From positions 293,846 through 357,845 of the forward strand of contig NZ_CP017074.1 in the NCBI RefSeq assembly GCF_001717465.1: DNA of 64,000 nucleotides, given 5' to 3'. The position numbers and the translations under genes are program-made. This stretch comes from Luteimonas sp. JM171 (GTDB lineage Bacteria > Pseudomonadota > Gammaproteobacteria > Xanthomonadales > Xanthomonadaceae). Under the pieces are notes generated by a model. It searched no databases. It was given only the letters and a program-made list of their open reading frames with translations, and was not told the origin of the DNA. Positions within the stretch are counted from its first letter, which is position 1. Each line of letters opens with the position of its first letter. Positions 29,200-36,927 of the stretch are shown here, piece after piece.

Positions 29200-30600
29200 A
29201 TGCAGATCCCCACCGCCCATTTCGACGCGGAGCTGGCCAGGCGCTACAACCGCCCCGGCCCGCGCTACACCTCGTACCCCACCGCCCCCCGCTTCAATGA
29301 AGCATTCGGCGAAGCGGAGCTGCGCGAGGCGGCGATGGCGAGCAACGGCGACCCGATCCCGCGGCGCCTCTCGCTCTACGTCCACGTGCCGTTCTGCATG
29401 AGCCCCTGCTTCTACTGCGGCTGCAACCGCATCATCACCCGCGACACCACCCGCGGCGATGCCTACCTCGCCCGCCTTTACCGCGAGATCGCGCTGGTGG
29501 CCGAGCTCTTCGACCGCGACCGCGAAGTGATCCAGCTCCACTTCGGGGGCGGCACCCCCAACTTCCTCGCCCCGGGCCAGCTGGCCGAAGTGGTGGACGC
29601 CCTGCGCGCCCAGTTCCACTTTTCCGACCACCGCGACCGCGACATCTCGATCGAGCTCGATCCCCGCTACATCGGTCCGGCGGAGGTTGCCGAACTGGCC
29701 GCGATCGGCTTCAACCGCGCCAGCCTGGGCGTGCAGGATTTCGACCCCGCGGTGCAGGAGGCCGTCAACCGGGTGCAATCGGTGGAGGAAACCTTCGCCG
29801 TGGTCGACGCCTGCCGCGCCAACGGCTTCCGCTCGGTCAACCTGGACCTCATCTACGGCCTGCCCCTGCAGACCCTGGAAGGCTTCGGCCGCACCCTGGA
29901 CCTGGTGCTGCAGGCACGCCCCGACCGGCTCGCCGTCTACAGCTACGCGCACCTGCCGCACATGTTCAAGGCGCAAAGGCAGATCGACGGCGACCAGCTG
30001 CCGGACCCGGAGACCAAGCTCGCGCTCCTGCAGATGGCCATCCAGCGCCTCACCGCCGCCGGCTACGTGTACATCGGCATGGACCATTTCGCCCTTCCCG
30101 ATGACGAGCTGGCGCGCGCCCAGGAGCGCGGCGGCCTGCACCGCAACTTCATGGGCTACACCACCCACGCCGACACCGACCTGGTGGGCCTGGGGGTGAG
30201 CGCGATCAGCCACATCGGCGACACCTTCAGCCAGAACCCGCGCGACCTGCCCTCGTGGCAGATCGCCCTGGACGAAGGCAGGCTGCCGGTGTTCCGCGGA
30301 CTGCAGTTGGACGAGGACGATTGCCTGCGCGCGGACCTCATCCAGCGCCTGATGTGCCAGGGCGAAATCCCAGTGAACGCGCTCGAGCGCCGCTACCTGA
30401 TCAATTTCCCGGAATACTTCGCCGATGCCCTGGATCGCCTGCACCCGCTGATGGAGGACGGACTGGTGCGGGTGGAGGCCGAAAGGATCATCGCAACCTC
30501 GCGCGGACGGCTCCTGTTGCGTAATATTGCGATGTGCTTCGATCGATATCTCAATCAGCCGGACGTACCGGCCACTCCCCGATTCTCACGTGCCATCTGA
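29200..30600 (+). CDS. hemN: Oxygen-independent coproporphyrinogen III dehydrogenase
   Basis: The product has 466 residues from the ATG at 29200; an in-frame GTG at 29191 is less likely. The radical-SAM cluster motif with the extra HemN cysteine is at Cys66, Cys70, Cys73 and Cys75 (CMSPCFYCGC). The N-terminal RYNRPGPRYTSYPTAP and FGGGTPNFL motifs are typical of true HemN rather than the HemW relatives. It decarboxylates coproporphyrinogen III without oxygen, supplying haem to the cytochromes encoded nearby. The Fnr-family regulator gene begins 19 bases downstream. Confidence 0.95.
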   Translation: MQIPTAHFDAELARRYNRPGPRYTSYPTAPRFNEAFGEAELREAAMASNGDPIPRRLSLYVHVPFCMSPCFYCGCNRIITRDTTRGDAYLARLYREIALVAELFDRDREVIQLHFGGGTPNFLAPGQLAEVVDALRAQFHFSDHRDRDISIELDPRYIGPAEVAELAAIGFNRASLGVQDFDPAVQEAVNRVQSVEETFAVVDACRANGFRSVNLDLIYGLPLQTLEGFGRTLDLVLQARPDRLAVYSYAHLPHMFKAQRQIDGDQLPDPETKLALLQMAIQRLTAAGYVYIGMDHFALPDDELARAQERGGLHRNFMGYTTHADTDLVGLGVSAISHIGDTFSQNPRDLPSWQIALDEGRLPVFRGLQLDEDDCLRADLIQRLMCQGEIPVNALERRYLINFPEYFADALDRLHPLMEDGLVRVEAERIIATSRGRLLLRNIAMCFDRYLNQPDVPATPRFSRAI

Positions 30601-30619
30601 CCATTCGGGTGGGGTGGCG

Positions 30620-31369
30620 GTGAGTACCCCATTCCCGTTCCAGGACCGGCATACCCTTGCCGACGACGGCGACGAGTTCACCTTCTGCTCCACGTGCGCC
30701 TTTTCCCAGGCGTGCCTGGCCGAGGGCATGGACAAGTCCGGACTGCGCAACCTGCACATGCTGGTCGAGCACACCGGGCCGCTGCACGCGGGCGAGCACG
30801 TGTTCCGCGCCGGCGATCCGTTCGAGGCGATCGCCGCGGTGCGCTCGGGCACGGTCAAGACCTACACCATCGACCGCGACGGCCGCGAGCACGTGCTGGG
30901 CTTCCACTTCCCTGGGGAGGTGATCGGCCTGGACGGCATCGACGGCGACCGCTACCCCTGCAACGCGGTGGCGCTGGACACGGTGATGCTGTGCCGGTTC
31001 TCGTTCCCCAAGATCTCGGTTCTGGCGGCCCAGCTGCCCGGGCTGCAGCGGCACCTGTTCCGCCTGCTCAGCCGCAACATGGGCCGCGCCGCGCTGCTGG
31101 CCGGCGACTGGACCGCCGACCAGCGCATGGCGGCGTTCCTGATGGGCCTGTCGCGGCGGCTTGCCGCGCGCGGGTTCTCGCCGCACCGGTTCCAGCTGAC
31201 CATGGCCCGCACCGACATCGGCAACTACCTGCGCCTGGCGCCGGAAACCGTGAGCCGGGTGCTGCGCCGCTTCCAGAAGGACGGCCTGCTGGCGATCGAC
31301 CGGCGCGACGTCGAACTGCTGGATCCGGCCGGCCTGGAAGCACTTGCCGAGCCGCTGATGCGCGGCTGA
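30620..31369 (+). CDS. anr: Fnr/Anr-type oxygen-sensing transcription regulator
   Basis: The product has 249 residues from the GTG at 30620, preceded by a G-rich ribosome site; the frame is open further upstream into hemN. Cys23, Cys26, Cys32 and Cys125 match the four [4Fe-4S] ligands of E. coli Fnr in spacing. A cyclic-nucleotide-type beta-roll and dimer helix follow. The recognition helix reads PETVSRVLRRFQ with Glu209, Ser212 and Arg213, identical in kind and number to Fnr, which reads TTGAT. It is likely the regulator of the ccoN and azurin promoters. Whether it also reads the TTGAC boxes is unknown. Confidence 0.93.
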   Translation: MSTPFPFQDRHTLADDGDEFTFCSTCAFSQACLAEGMDKSGLRNLHMLVEHTGPLHAGEHVFRAGDPFEAIAAVRSGTVKTYTIDRDGREHVLGFHFPGEVIGLDGIDGDRYPCNAVALDTVMLCRFSFPKISVLAAQLPGLQRHLFRLLSRNMGRAALLAGDWTADQRMAAFLMGLSRRLAARGFSPHRFQLTMARTDIGNYLRLAPETVSRVLRRFQKDGLLAIDRRDVELLDPAGLEALAEPLMRG

Positions 31370-31409
31370 TCCTGCGTCGGCCGCAACGGTCCACGCACTT
31401 GATTCCCGC

Positions 31410-31451
31410 TTGACCCAGGTCAATCCGCCTGGGCAACACCTGCCTCAGCAT
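31410..31451 (+). promoter_or_regulatory. Fnr/Dnr-type box for norB
   Basis: TTGACCCAGGTCAA (31410-31423) is a perfect TTGAC palindrome. CAGCAT at 31446-31451 is at the -10 position but is weak. Predicted start near 31458. Confidence 0.75.
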
Positions 31452-31479
31452 GCCGCCACCATTCCGGAGAGGCGGCAAA

Positions 31480-33753
31480 ATGGATACAACCAGGCGATTG
31501 TGGTGGGGGCTCGGCACCCTGCTGGCGGTGACGTTCGTCATCATGTTGTGGATGGGGCGCGAGATCCACCAGCAGGCACCCCCCTTGCCCGAAAAGATCG
31601 TGACCCAGAGCGGCCAGGTGGTGTTCACCCGGGCCGAGCTGGAAACCGGACGACAGGTCTGGCAAAGCTTCGGCGGCCAGCAGATCGGTTCGATCTGGGG
31701 CCATGGCGCACTGCTCGCCCCGGACTGGTCGGCCGAGTGGCTGCACCTGGAGGCACTGGCGATCCTGGAGATGCGCGCGCAGCACCAGTACGGCATGCCC
31801 TACGACGAACTCGGCGCCGATGACCAGGCCAGGCTCCAGGCCCAGATCCGGTCTGCGCTGCGCACCAACAGCTACGATGCCGCAACCGACACGCTCGTCA
31901 TTTCCGACGAGCGTGCCCGCGCCATCGAGGTGGTTGCCGCGCACTACGATCGCGTGTTCTCCGACGACCCCGGCGCGGCCCACCTGCGCGAGACCTACGC
32001 GCTGCGCGAGAACCCGATCCCGGACGCCGAACACCGGCGCCTGATGTCGGGCTTCTTCTTCTGGGCCTCGTGGGCCACGGTGACCGAGCGGCCCGGCAGC
32101 GACATCACCTACACCCACAACTTCCCGCATGACCCGAAGGTGGGCAACACGCCCACGTCGAGCAGCTTCATGTGGTCGGTGTTCTCGATCCTGCTGATGA
32201 TCGCCGGCATCGCCCTGCTGGTCTGGCACTACGCGGTCAACCACGGCAAGGAGGAGCCGCTGACCCCGCCCAGGACCGACCCGTCGCTCTCGATCCGGGT
32301 CACCCCCTCGATGCGCGCGGTGGGCAAGTACTTCTGGCTGGTGATGGGCCTGTTCCTGGTGCAGATCCTGCTGGGCGCGACCACGGCCCACTACCAGGTC
32401 GAAGGCCAGGCCGCCTACGGCCTGCCGCTTGCGGAGTTCCTGCCCTATACGCTCACCCGTACCTGGCACACCCAGCTTGCGATCCTGTGGATCGCGACCG
32501 CCTGGCTGGCCACCGGCCTGTACCTGGCGCCGGCGATCTCCGGCCATGAGCCGAAGTTCCAGCGCCTGGGGGTGAACTTCCTGTTCATCAGCCTGATCCT
32601 GATCGTGGTCGGCTCGTTCGCCGGCCAGTGGATGGCGGTGATGAACAAGCTTGGCCTGGACCACAACTTCTGGTTCGGCCACCAGGGCTGGGAGTACACC
32701 GACATCGGCCGCTTCTGGCAGATCTACCTGTTCATCGGCCTGCTGCTGTGGCTGGCCCTGATGGGACGCGCGCTGTGGCCGGCGCTCAAGCGGAAGGACG
32801 AGATGTCCTCGATCGCCGGCCTGCTGTTCCTGTCGGTGGTCGCGATCGGCCTGCTGTACGCGGCCGGCCTGATGTGGCGCGAGCACTCGCACATCTCGAT
32901 CATCACCTACTGGCGCTTCTGGGTCGTCCACCTGTGGGTGGAAGGATTCTTCGAGGTGTTCGCGGTCGCCGTGATCAGCTTCATCTTCGTCAAGCTGGGG
33001 CTGGTGCGCGGCAGGAGCGCGACCAACGCGGTGCTGTTCGCGACCATCATATTCATGGCCGGCGGCGTGCTGGGGATCTTCCACCACATGTACTTCTCCG
33101 GCACGACCACGGCGATCATCGCGGTGGGCGCGAGCATCTCGGCGCTGGAGGTGGTACCGCTGGCACTGATCGGCCTGGAGGCCTACGACACCTGGAAGAA
33201 CGGGCAGGCCACGCCGTGGATGGCCCGCTACAAGTGGCCGATCATGTTCTTCCTGGCGGTCAGCTTCTGGAACCTGATCGGCGCCGGCCTGCTCGGCTTC
33301 ATGATCAACACCCCCATCGCGCTGTACTTCATGCAGGGCACCAACCTGACCGCGGCCCATGGCCACACCGCGCTGTTCGGCGTGTACGGCATGCTCGGCA
33401 TCGGCCTGATGCTGTACTGCCTGCGCGGACTGAAGCCCAACCTGGTCTGGCGCGAGGGGCTGATCCGCTCGGCGTTCTGGGCGTTCAACATCGGCCTGGC
33501 GCTGATGACGGTGCTGACCCTGCTGCCGCTGGGGGCGCTGCAGCTCGAGGCCAGCATGGACGTCGGCTACTGGTACGCCCGCTCGGCGGAGTTCATGGAC
33601 CGCCCGATCGTGGACGTGCTGGTCTGGCTGCGCACGCCCGGCGACGTGGTGTTCGCCGCCGGCGCGGTATTGATCGCCGCCTTCGTGGCCTCGCTGTGGC
33701 TGCCCTCGCGCCGCCCGGCGGCCGTGTCCGGGGGTGCCGCCGAGGAGGCGTGA
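31480..33753 (+). CDS. norB: Quinol-dependent nitric oxide reductase (qNor)
   Basis: The product has 757 residues from the ATG at 31480 (GGAGAGG just upstream). The length and the N-terminal periplasmic domain after the first helix (GRQVWQSFGGQQIGSIWGHGALLAPDW) mark the single-subunit quinol type; no norC is present. The membrane core carries the haem and FeB histidines (YWRFWVVHLWVEGFFEV, GIFHHMYFSG, HGHTALFGVYGM). It reduces NO to N2O with electrons from quinol. It directly follows the regulator gene and has its own box. Confidence 0.96.
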   Translation: MDTTRRLWWGLGTLLAVTFVIMLWMGREIHQQAPPLPEKIVTQSGQVVFTRAELETGRQVWQSFGGQQIGSIWGHGALLAPDWSAEWLHLEALAILEMRAQHQYGMPYDELGADDQARLQAQIRSALRTNSYDAATDTLVISDERARAIEVVAAHYDRVFSDDPGAAHLRETYALRENPIPDAEHRRLMSGFFFWASWATVTERPGSDITYTHNFPHDPKVGNTPTSSSFMWSVFSILLMIAGIALLVWHYAVNHGKEEPLTPPRTDPSLSIRVTPSMRAVGKYFWLVMGLFLVQILLGATTAHYQVEGQAAYGLPLAEFLPYTLTRTWHTQLAILWIATAWLATGLYLAPAISGHEPKFQRLGVNFLFISLILIVVGSFAGQWMAVMNKLGLDHNFWFGHQGWEYTDIGRFWQIYLFIGLLLWLALMGRALWPALKRKDEMSSIAGLLFLSVVAIGLLYAAGLMWREHSHISIITYWRFWVVHLWVEGFFEVFAVAVISFIFVKLGLVRGRSATNAVLFATIIFMAGGVLGIFHHMYFSGTTTAIIAVGASISALEVVPLALIGLEAYDTWKNGQATPWMARYKWPIMFFLAVSFWNLIGAGLLGFMINTPIALYFMQGTNLTAAHGHTALFGVYGMLGIGLMLYCLRGLKPNLVWREGLIRSAFWAFNIGLALMTVLTLLPLGALQLEASMDVGYWYARSAEFMDRPIVDVLVWLRTPGDVVFAAGAVLIAAFVASLWLPSRRPAAVSGGAAEEA

Positions 33754-33773
33754 CGGCCCGGCGCATGGCAACG

Positions 33774-33804
33774 AAAGGGGGGCGGAGCAATCCACCCCCT
33801 TTTT
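33774..33804 (+). terminator. Terminator after norB
   Basis: AAAGGGGGGCGGA pairs with TCCACCCCCTTTTT over a GCAA loop, with one mismatch, and ends in T5. It lies 21 bases after the norB stop. Confidence 0.88.
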
Positions 33805-33875
33805 CCTTCCGCCACGCGCAGGGCGGGCGATGAGCGAAGCCCCGGGGAGGCGGGGATGTGCGCGTCGACCGGCGG

Positions 33876-33917
33876 CTGACCTGGGTCAAGAGCCGGGCAC
33901 GGGACTGCCGCCATACT
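33876..33917 (+). promoter_or_regulatory. Fnr/Dnr-type box and -10 for nnrS
   Basis: CTGACCTGGGTCAA (33876-33889) has one mismatch to the TTGAC palindrome. CATACT (33912-33917) is at the -10 position. The predicted start is 33924, one base before the ATG, the same 49-base box-to-ATG distance as hemN. Confidence 0.7.
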
Positions 33918-33924
33918 TGCGACC

Positions 33925-35148
33925 ATGGATACACGACTGTCTTCGCAGCTTTCACTCAATCGCCTTGGCGATGCCCCGCACCGACTGATGTTCTTCGTCG
34001 GCGCCGGCAACCTGCTGCTGGCGATGGCCTGGTGGGCCGCCTGGCTGGGCGCCCTGCGCTGGCCGTTCGCGCAGATGCACCAGCCCTGGCCTTACGCCGG
34101 CTGGCTGCACGCCTTCATCATGCAGTACCAGATGCTGCCCAGCTTCATCTTCGGATTCCTGCTGACCACCTTCCCCAAGTGGATGGGACAGCCGGAATTC
34201 GAGCGCTGGCGTTACGCACCGGTGGGCGTGGGCCTGTTCGGCGGCCAGATCGCAACCCTGCTGGGGGCGGTCGGCTGGGACGCCGGGATCGTGGTCGGGC
34301 TGTTCATGACCATGGGCGGCTGGCTGGCCGGGCTGCTGACCCTGGGCCCGCTGCTGTGGCGCGAGAAGGGCACCACCTGGCACGCCCGCTCGTGCTTTGC
34401 CGCGCTCAGCCTGGGCTTCCTGGGCCTGCTGGCGTGGCTGGCTCACGTGCTGGGCGCGTCGCCGTTCTGGGCCTTCGTGAGCATCAAGATCGGCACCTTC
34501 GGCGTGCTGCTGCCGGTGTACCTGACGGTGGCCCACCGGATGTTCCCGTTCTTCGCCGCCAACGTGGTGCCCGGTTACCAGGCCTGGCGGCCGCTGTGGC
34601 TGCTGGCGGCGCTGTGGCCGCTGAGCCTGGCGCACCTGGTGCTGGAGCTGTTCCACCTGTACGGACTGCTATGGCTGGTGGACGTGCCGTTGCTGGGGCT
34701 CACTGCGTACATGCTGTGGCGCTGGTGGCCGCGCGGCGAGAAGCCGCGGTTGCTGACCGTGCTGTTCGTGGGCGTTGCGTGGCTGCCGCTGACCTTCGCC
34801 CTGTACGCCGGACAATCCATCGCCTACGAGCTGACCGGGGTGTACTGGCTGGGTCGCGGGCCGGCGCACGCGCTGTTCGTGGGCTTCTTCGGCAGCGTGC
34901 TGGTGGCGATGGTCACGCGGGTGACGCAGGGCCACTCCGGGCAGGGGCTGTACATGCCGGGGGTGGCCTGGTTCGCCTTCGTCGCCATCCAGGTGGTGGC
35001 GGTGACGCGGGTGCTGGCCGAGGTACTGCCGGACACGCCGATGTGGCAGGCGGTTTCCGCACTGGGCTGGCTGGTCGTGTTCCTGCCCTGGGTGGCCAGG
35101 ATCGGGCGGATCTACCTGAGCCCGCGCGCCGACGGCCGGCCCGGCTGA
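33925..35148 (+). CDS. nnrS: NnrS family haem/copper membrane protein
   Basis: The product has 407 residues with about 12 membrane helices. It starts MDTRLSSQLSLNRLGDAPHRLMFFVGAGNLL and has conserved family stretches WLHAFIMQYQMLPSFIFGFLLTTFPKW and RMFPFFAANV with scattered His and Met. NnrS proteins protect cells from nitric oxide stress and are usually under NO-responsive control. The position after norB and the upstream Dnr-type box agree. The sirB-type gene follows 12 bases later. Confidence 0.93.
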   Translation: MDTRLSSQLSLNRLGDAPHRLMFFVGAGNLLLAMAWWAAWLGALRWPFAQMHQPWPYAGWLHAFIMQYQMLPSFIFGFLLTTFPKWMGQPEFERWRYAPVGVGLFGGQIATLLGAVGWDAGIVVGLFMTMGGWLAGLLTLGPLLWREKGTTWHARSCFAALSLGFLGLLAWLAHVLGASPFWAFVSIKIGTFGVLLPVYLTVAHRMFPFFAANVVPGYQAWRPLWLLAALWPLSLAHLVLELFHLYGLLWLVDVPLLGLTAYMLWRWWPRGEKPRLLTVLFVGVAWLPLTFALYAGQSIAYELTGVYWLGRGPAHALFVGFFGSVLVAMVTRVTQGHSGQGLYMPGVAWFAFVAIQVVAVTRVLAEVLPDTPMWQAVSALGWLVVFLPWVARIGRIYLSPRADGRPG

Positions 35149-35160
35149 GGAGGTGGCGGG

Positions 35161-35562
35161 ATGATCGAGTTCTATCCGCAGATCAAGCACGCCCACATCG
35201 GCCTGGCCATGGCCAGCGGCGCGCTGTTCGCGCTGCGCGGGGCCGGCGCCCTGGCCAACATGCGCTGGCCGCGCTGGGCACCGGTGCGCTACGCCAGTTA
35301 CACCATCGACACCGCGCTGCTGACCGCGGCGCTGATGCTGCTCACCATCCTGCCGCGCGGGCTGTACGCCAACGGCTGGCTGGCGGTGAAGCTGGTGCTG
35401 CTTGTGGCCTACGTGGTGCTGGGCGTGTTCGCGCTTCGGCGCGCGCGCAGTCGCGCCGGCCGGGCGATCTGCTACGTCGCGGCGCTGGCCACCTTCGCGA
35501 TGATCTACGGCATCGCCCGCGCCCATCATCCGCTGGGGTACCTGCAGGGGCTTTTGGGCTGA
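35161..35562 (+). CDS. SirB family membrane protein
   Basis: The product has 133 residues and four membrane helices. It opens with MIEFYPQIKHAHIGLAMASGALFALRG and has LPRGLYANGWLAVKLVLLVAYVVLGVFALRR, matching the SirB2 family. That family's role is not known; its name comes from a genetic effect on invasion gene expression in Salmonella. The GGAGG upstream and the 12-base gap from nnrS suggest co-transcription in the NO-related unit. Confidence 0.88.
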   Translation: MIEFYPQIKHAHIGLAMASGALFALRGAGALANMRWPRWAPVRYASYTIDTALLTAALMLLTILPRGLYANGWLAVKLVLLVAYVVLGVFALRRARSRAGRAICYVAALATFAMIYGIARAHHPLGYLQGLLG

Positions 35563-35580
35563 AGCAGGACGCCCCGGCGC

Positions 35581-35592
35581 GTATCCTAGTGG
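35581..35592 (+). promoter_or_regulatory. Possible -10 element upstream of the PLP-enzyme gene
   Basis: GTATCCTAGTGG is identical to the string just before recQ. TATCCT at 35582-35587 lies 9 bases before the ATG at 35597. No clear -35 is seen, and read-through from nnrS/sirB is equally possible. Confidence 0.3.
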
Positions 35593-35596
35593 GGAT

Positions 35597-36718
35597 ATGA
35601 GGACCCCCGACTCCATTCCCGCCAACAAGGCTCCCGCCGACGACGCCGAGGGCCAGCGCAGCTGGACCCGCGAAGCGCTGAAGCTCCTGCGCCAGGAGGC
35701 CGCGCGCTCGGCCGACACCCACCTGCTGCGGCTGGCGTTCGAAGGCTTCCCCGGCATCGAGTTCTACTTCAAGGACGAGGCTGCCCACCCGACCGGCAGC
35801 CTCAAGCATCGCCTGGCCCGCTCGCTGTACCTGTACGCGCTGTGCAACGGCCGCCTGCACGCCGGCCAGCCGGTGGTGGACGCATCCTCGGGCAGCACCG
35901 CCATTTCCGAAGCGTGGTTCGCGCGCCTGCTGGGGCTGCCGTTCACCGCGGTGATGCCGGCTGCGACCGCACCGCGGAAGATTGCCGATGTGCAGGCCCT
36001 GGGCGGGCACTGCGACCTGGTGGACGACCCCTCGCAGGTGTACGAGCGCGCCGCGTGGCACGCCGCCAACGGTGCCTGCCACCTGGACCAGTTCGGGCTC
36101 GCGGTCACCGCCACCGACTGGCGCGGCAACAACAACATCGCCGAATCGATCATCAGCCAGCTCGCGGCCGAGCCGCACCCGGAACCAGCGTGGATCGTCT
36201 GCGGCGTGGGCACCGGTGGCACCTCGGCCACCATCGGCCGCTACCTGCGCTACCGTGGCCTGGCCACGGGGCTGTGCGTGGCCGAACCGGCCGGCAGCGC
36301 CTTCGTGCACGCCTGGCGCGGGCGCGACCGCCACGTGCGCTGCAGCCAGCCCACGGTGATCGAGGGCATCGGCCGGCCGCAGGTTGAGCCGGGCTGGGTG
36401 TTCGAGACCGTGGACGAGGTGATCGAGGTGCCGGACGCGGCCTCGATCGCGGCGATGCACGTCCTGAAGGAACACCTGGCACGCCCCTACGGCGGATCCT
36501 CGGGCACCAACCTGGTGGCCTGCCTGCAGCTGGCCTGCCGCATGCGCGAGCAGGGCCGGAAAGGCAGCATCGTCAGCCTGCTGTGCGACCCGGGCGAGCG
36601 TTACGACCAGACCCTGTACGACCCGGTCTGGCTCAGCCGCCAGGGCATCGACCCGGCCCCCTGCGCCAACGCACTGCGCCGCACCCTCGCCACCGGCACC
36701 TGGCAGCCGTTCGCCTGA
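35597..36718 (+). CDS. PLP-dependent cysteine synthase/desulfhydrase-like enzyme
   Basis: The product has 373 residues with a fold-type II PLP signature: the Schiff-base Lys70 in PTGSLKHRLA, the substrate loop SSGSTAISEAWFARLLG (cysteine synthases have a similar S-x-G-N/S-T), and the phosphate-binding loop GVGTGGTSATIGRY. The long N-terminus and the C-terminal CDPGERY stretch resemble the Cds1-like L-cysteine desulfhydrase/synthase group rather than CysK or CysM. The direction of the reaction cannot be read from sequence. Its setting between NO-defence genes and a copper receptor suggests sulfur supply or H2S under nitrosative stress; that is inference. Confidence 0.8.
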   Translation: MRTPDSIPANKAPADDAEGQRSWTREALKLLRQEAARSADTHLLRLAFEGFPGIEFYFKDEAAHPTGSLKHRLARSLYLYALCNGRLHAGQPVVDASSGSTAISEAWFARLLGLPFTAVMPAATAPRKIADVQALGGHCDLVDDPSQVYERAAWHAANGACHLDQFGLAVTATDWRGNNNIAESIISQLAAEPHPEPAWIVCGVGTGGTSATIGRYLRYRGLATGLCVAEPAGSAFVHAWRGRDRHVRCSQPTVIEGIGRPQVEPGWVFETVDEVIEVPDAASIAAMHVLKEHLARPYGGSSGTNLVACLQLACRMREQGRKGSIVSLLCDPGERYDQTLYDPVWLSRQGIDPAPCANALRRTLATGTWQPFA

Positions 36719-36753
36719 CTCCTTGTAGGGGCGGGCAAAAACCATACGCCTGT

Positions 36754-36795
36754 TTGACCTGGGTCATGGGGCCCGGAAGAGCCTGTCGATACGCT
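36754..36795 (+). promoter_or_regulatory. Fnr/Dnr-type box and -10 for the copper receptor gene
   Basis: TTGACCTGGGTCAT (36754-36767) has one mismatch to the TTGAC palindrome. TACGCT (36790-36795) is at the -10 position. The predicted start near 36802 leaves a leader of about 126 bases, the longest of the set. Confidence 0.7.
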
Positions 36796-36927
36796 TCCAG
36801 ACACGGGGCAAACCAGCCCCGGACGAAGAATCGACAGCCGCCCACCGCAGCTGCGTAGAGCGCGACGCCACGTCGCATCCGCACGCGCGAGGACGCGCCG
36901 CAAGGCTCTGAAACGTTGGAGTACCCC

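Noticed and set aside
31420..33795. 791-codon minus-strand frame across norB
   Set aside because: Antisense shadow of norB with the same low-complexity His/Gln/Asp pattern.
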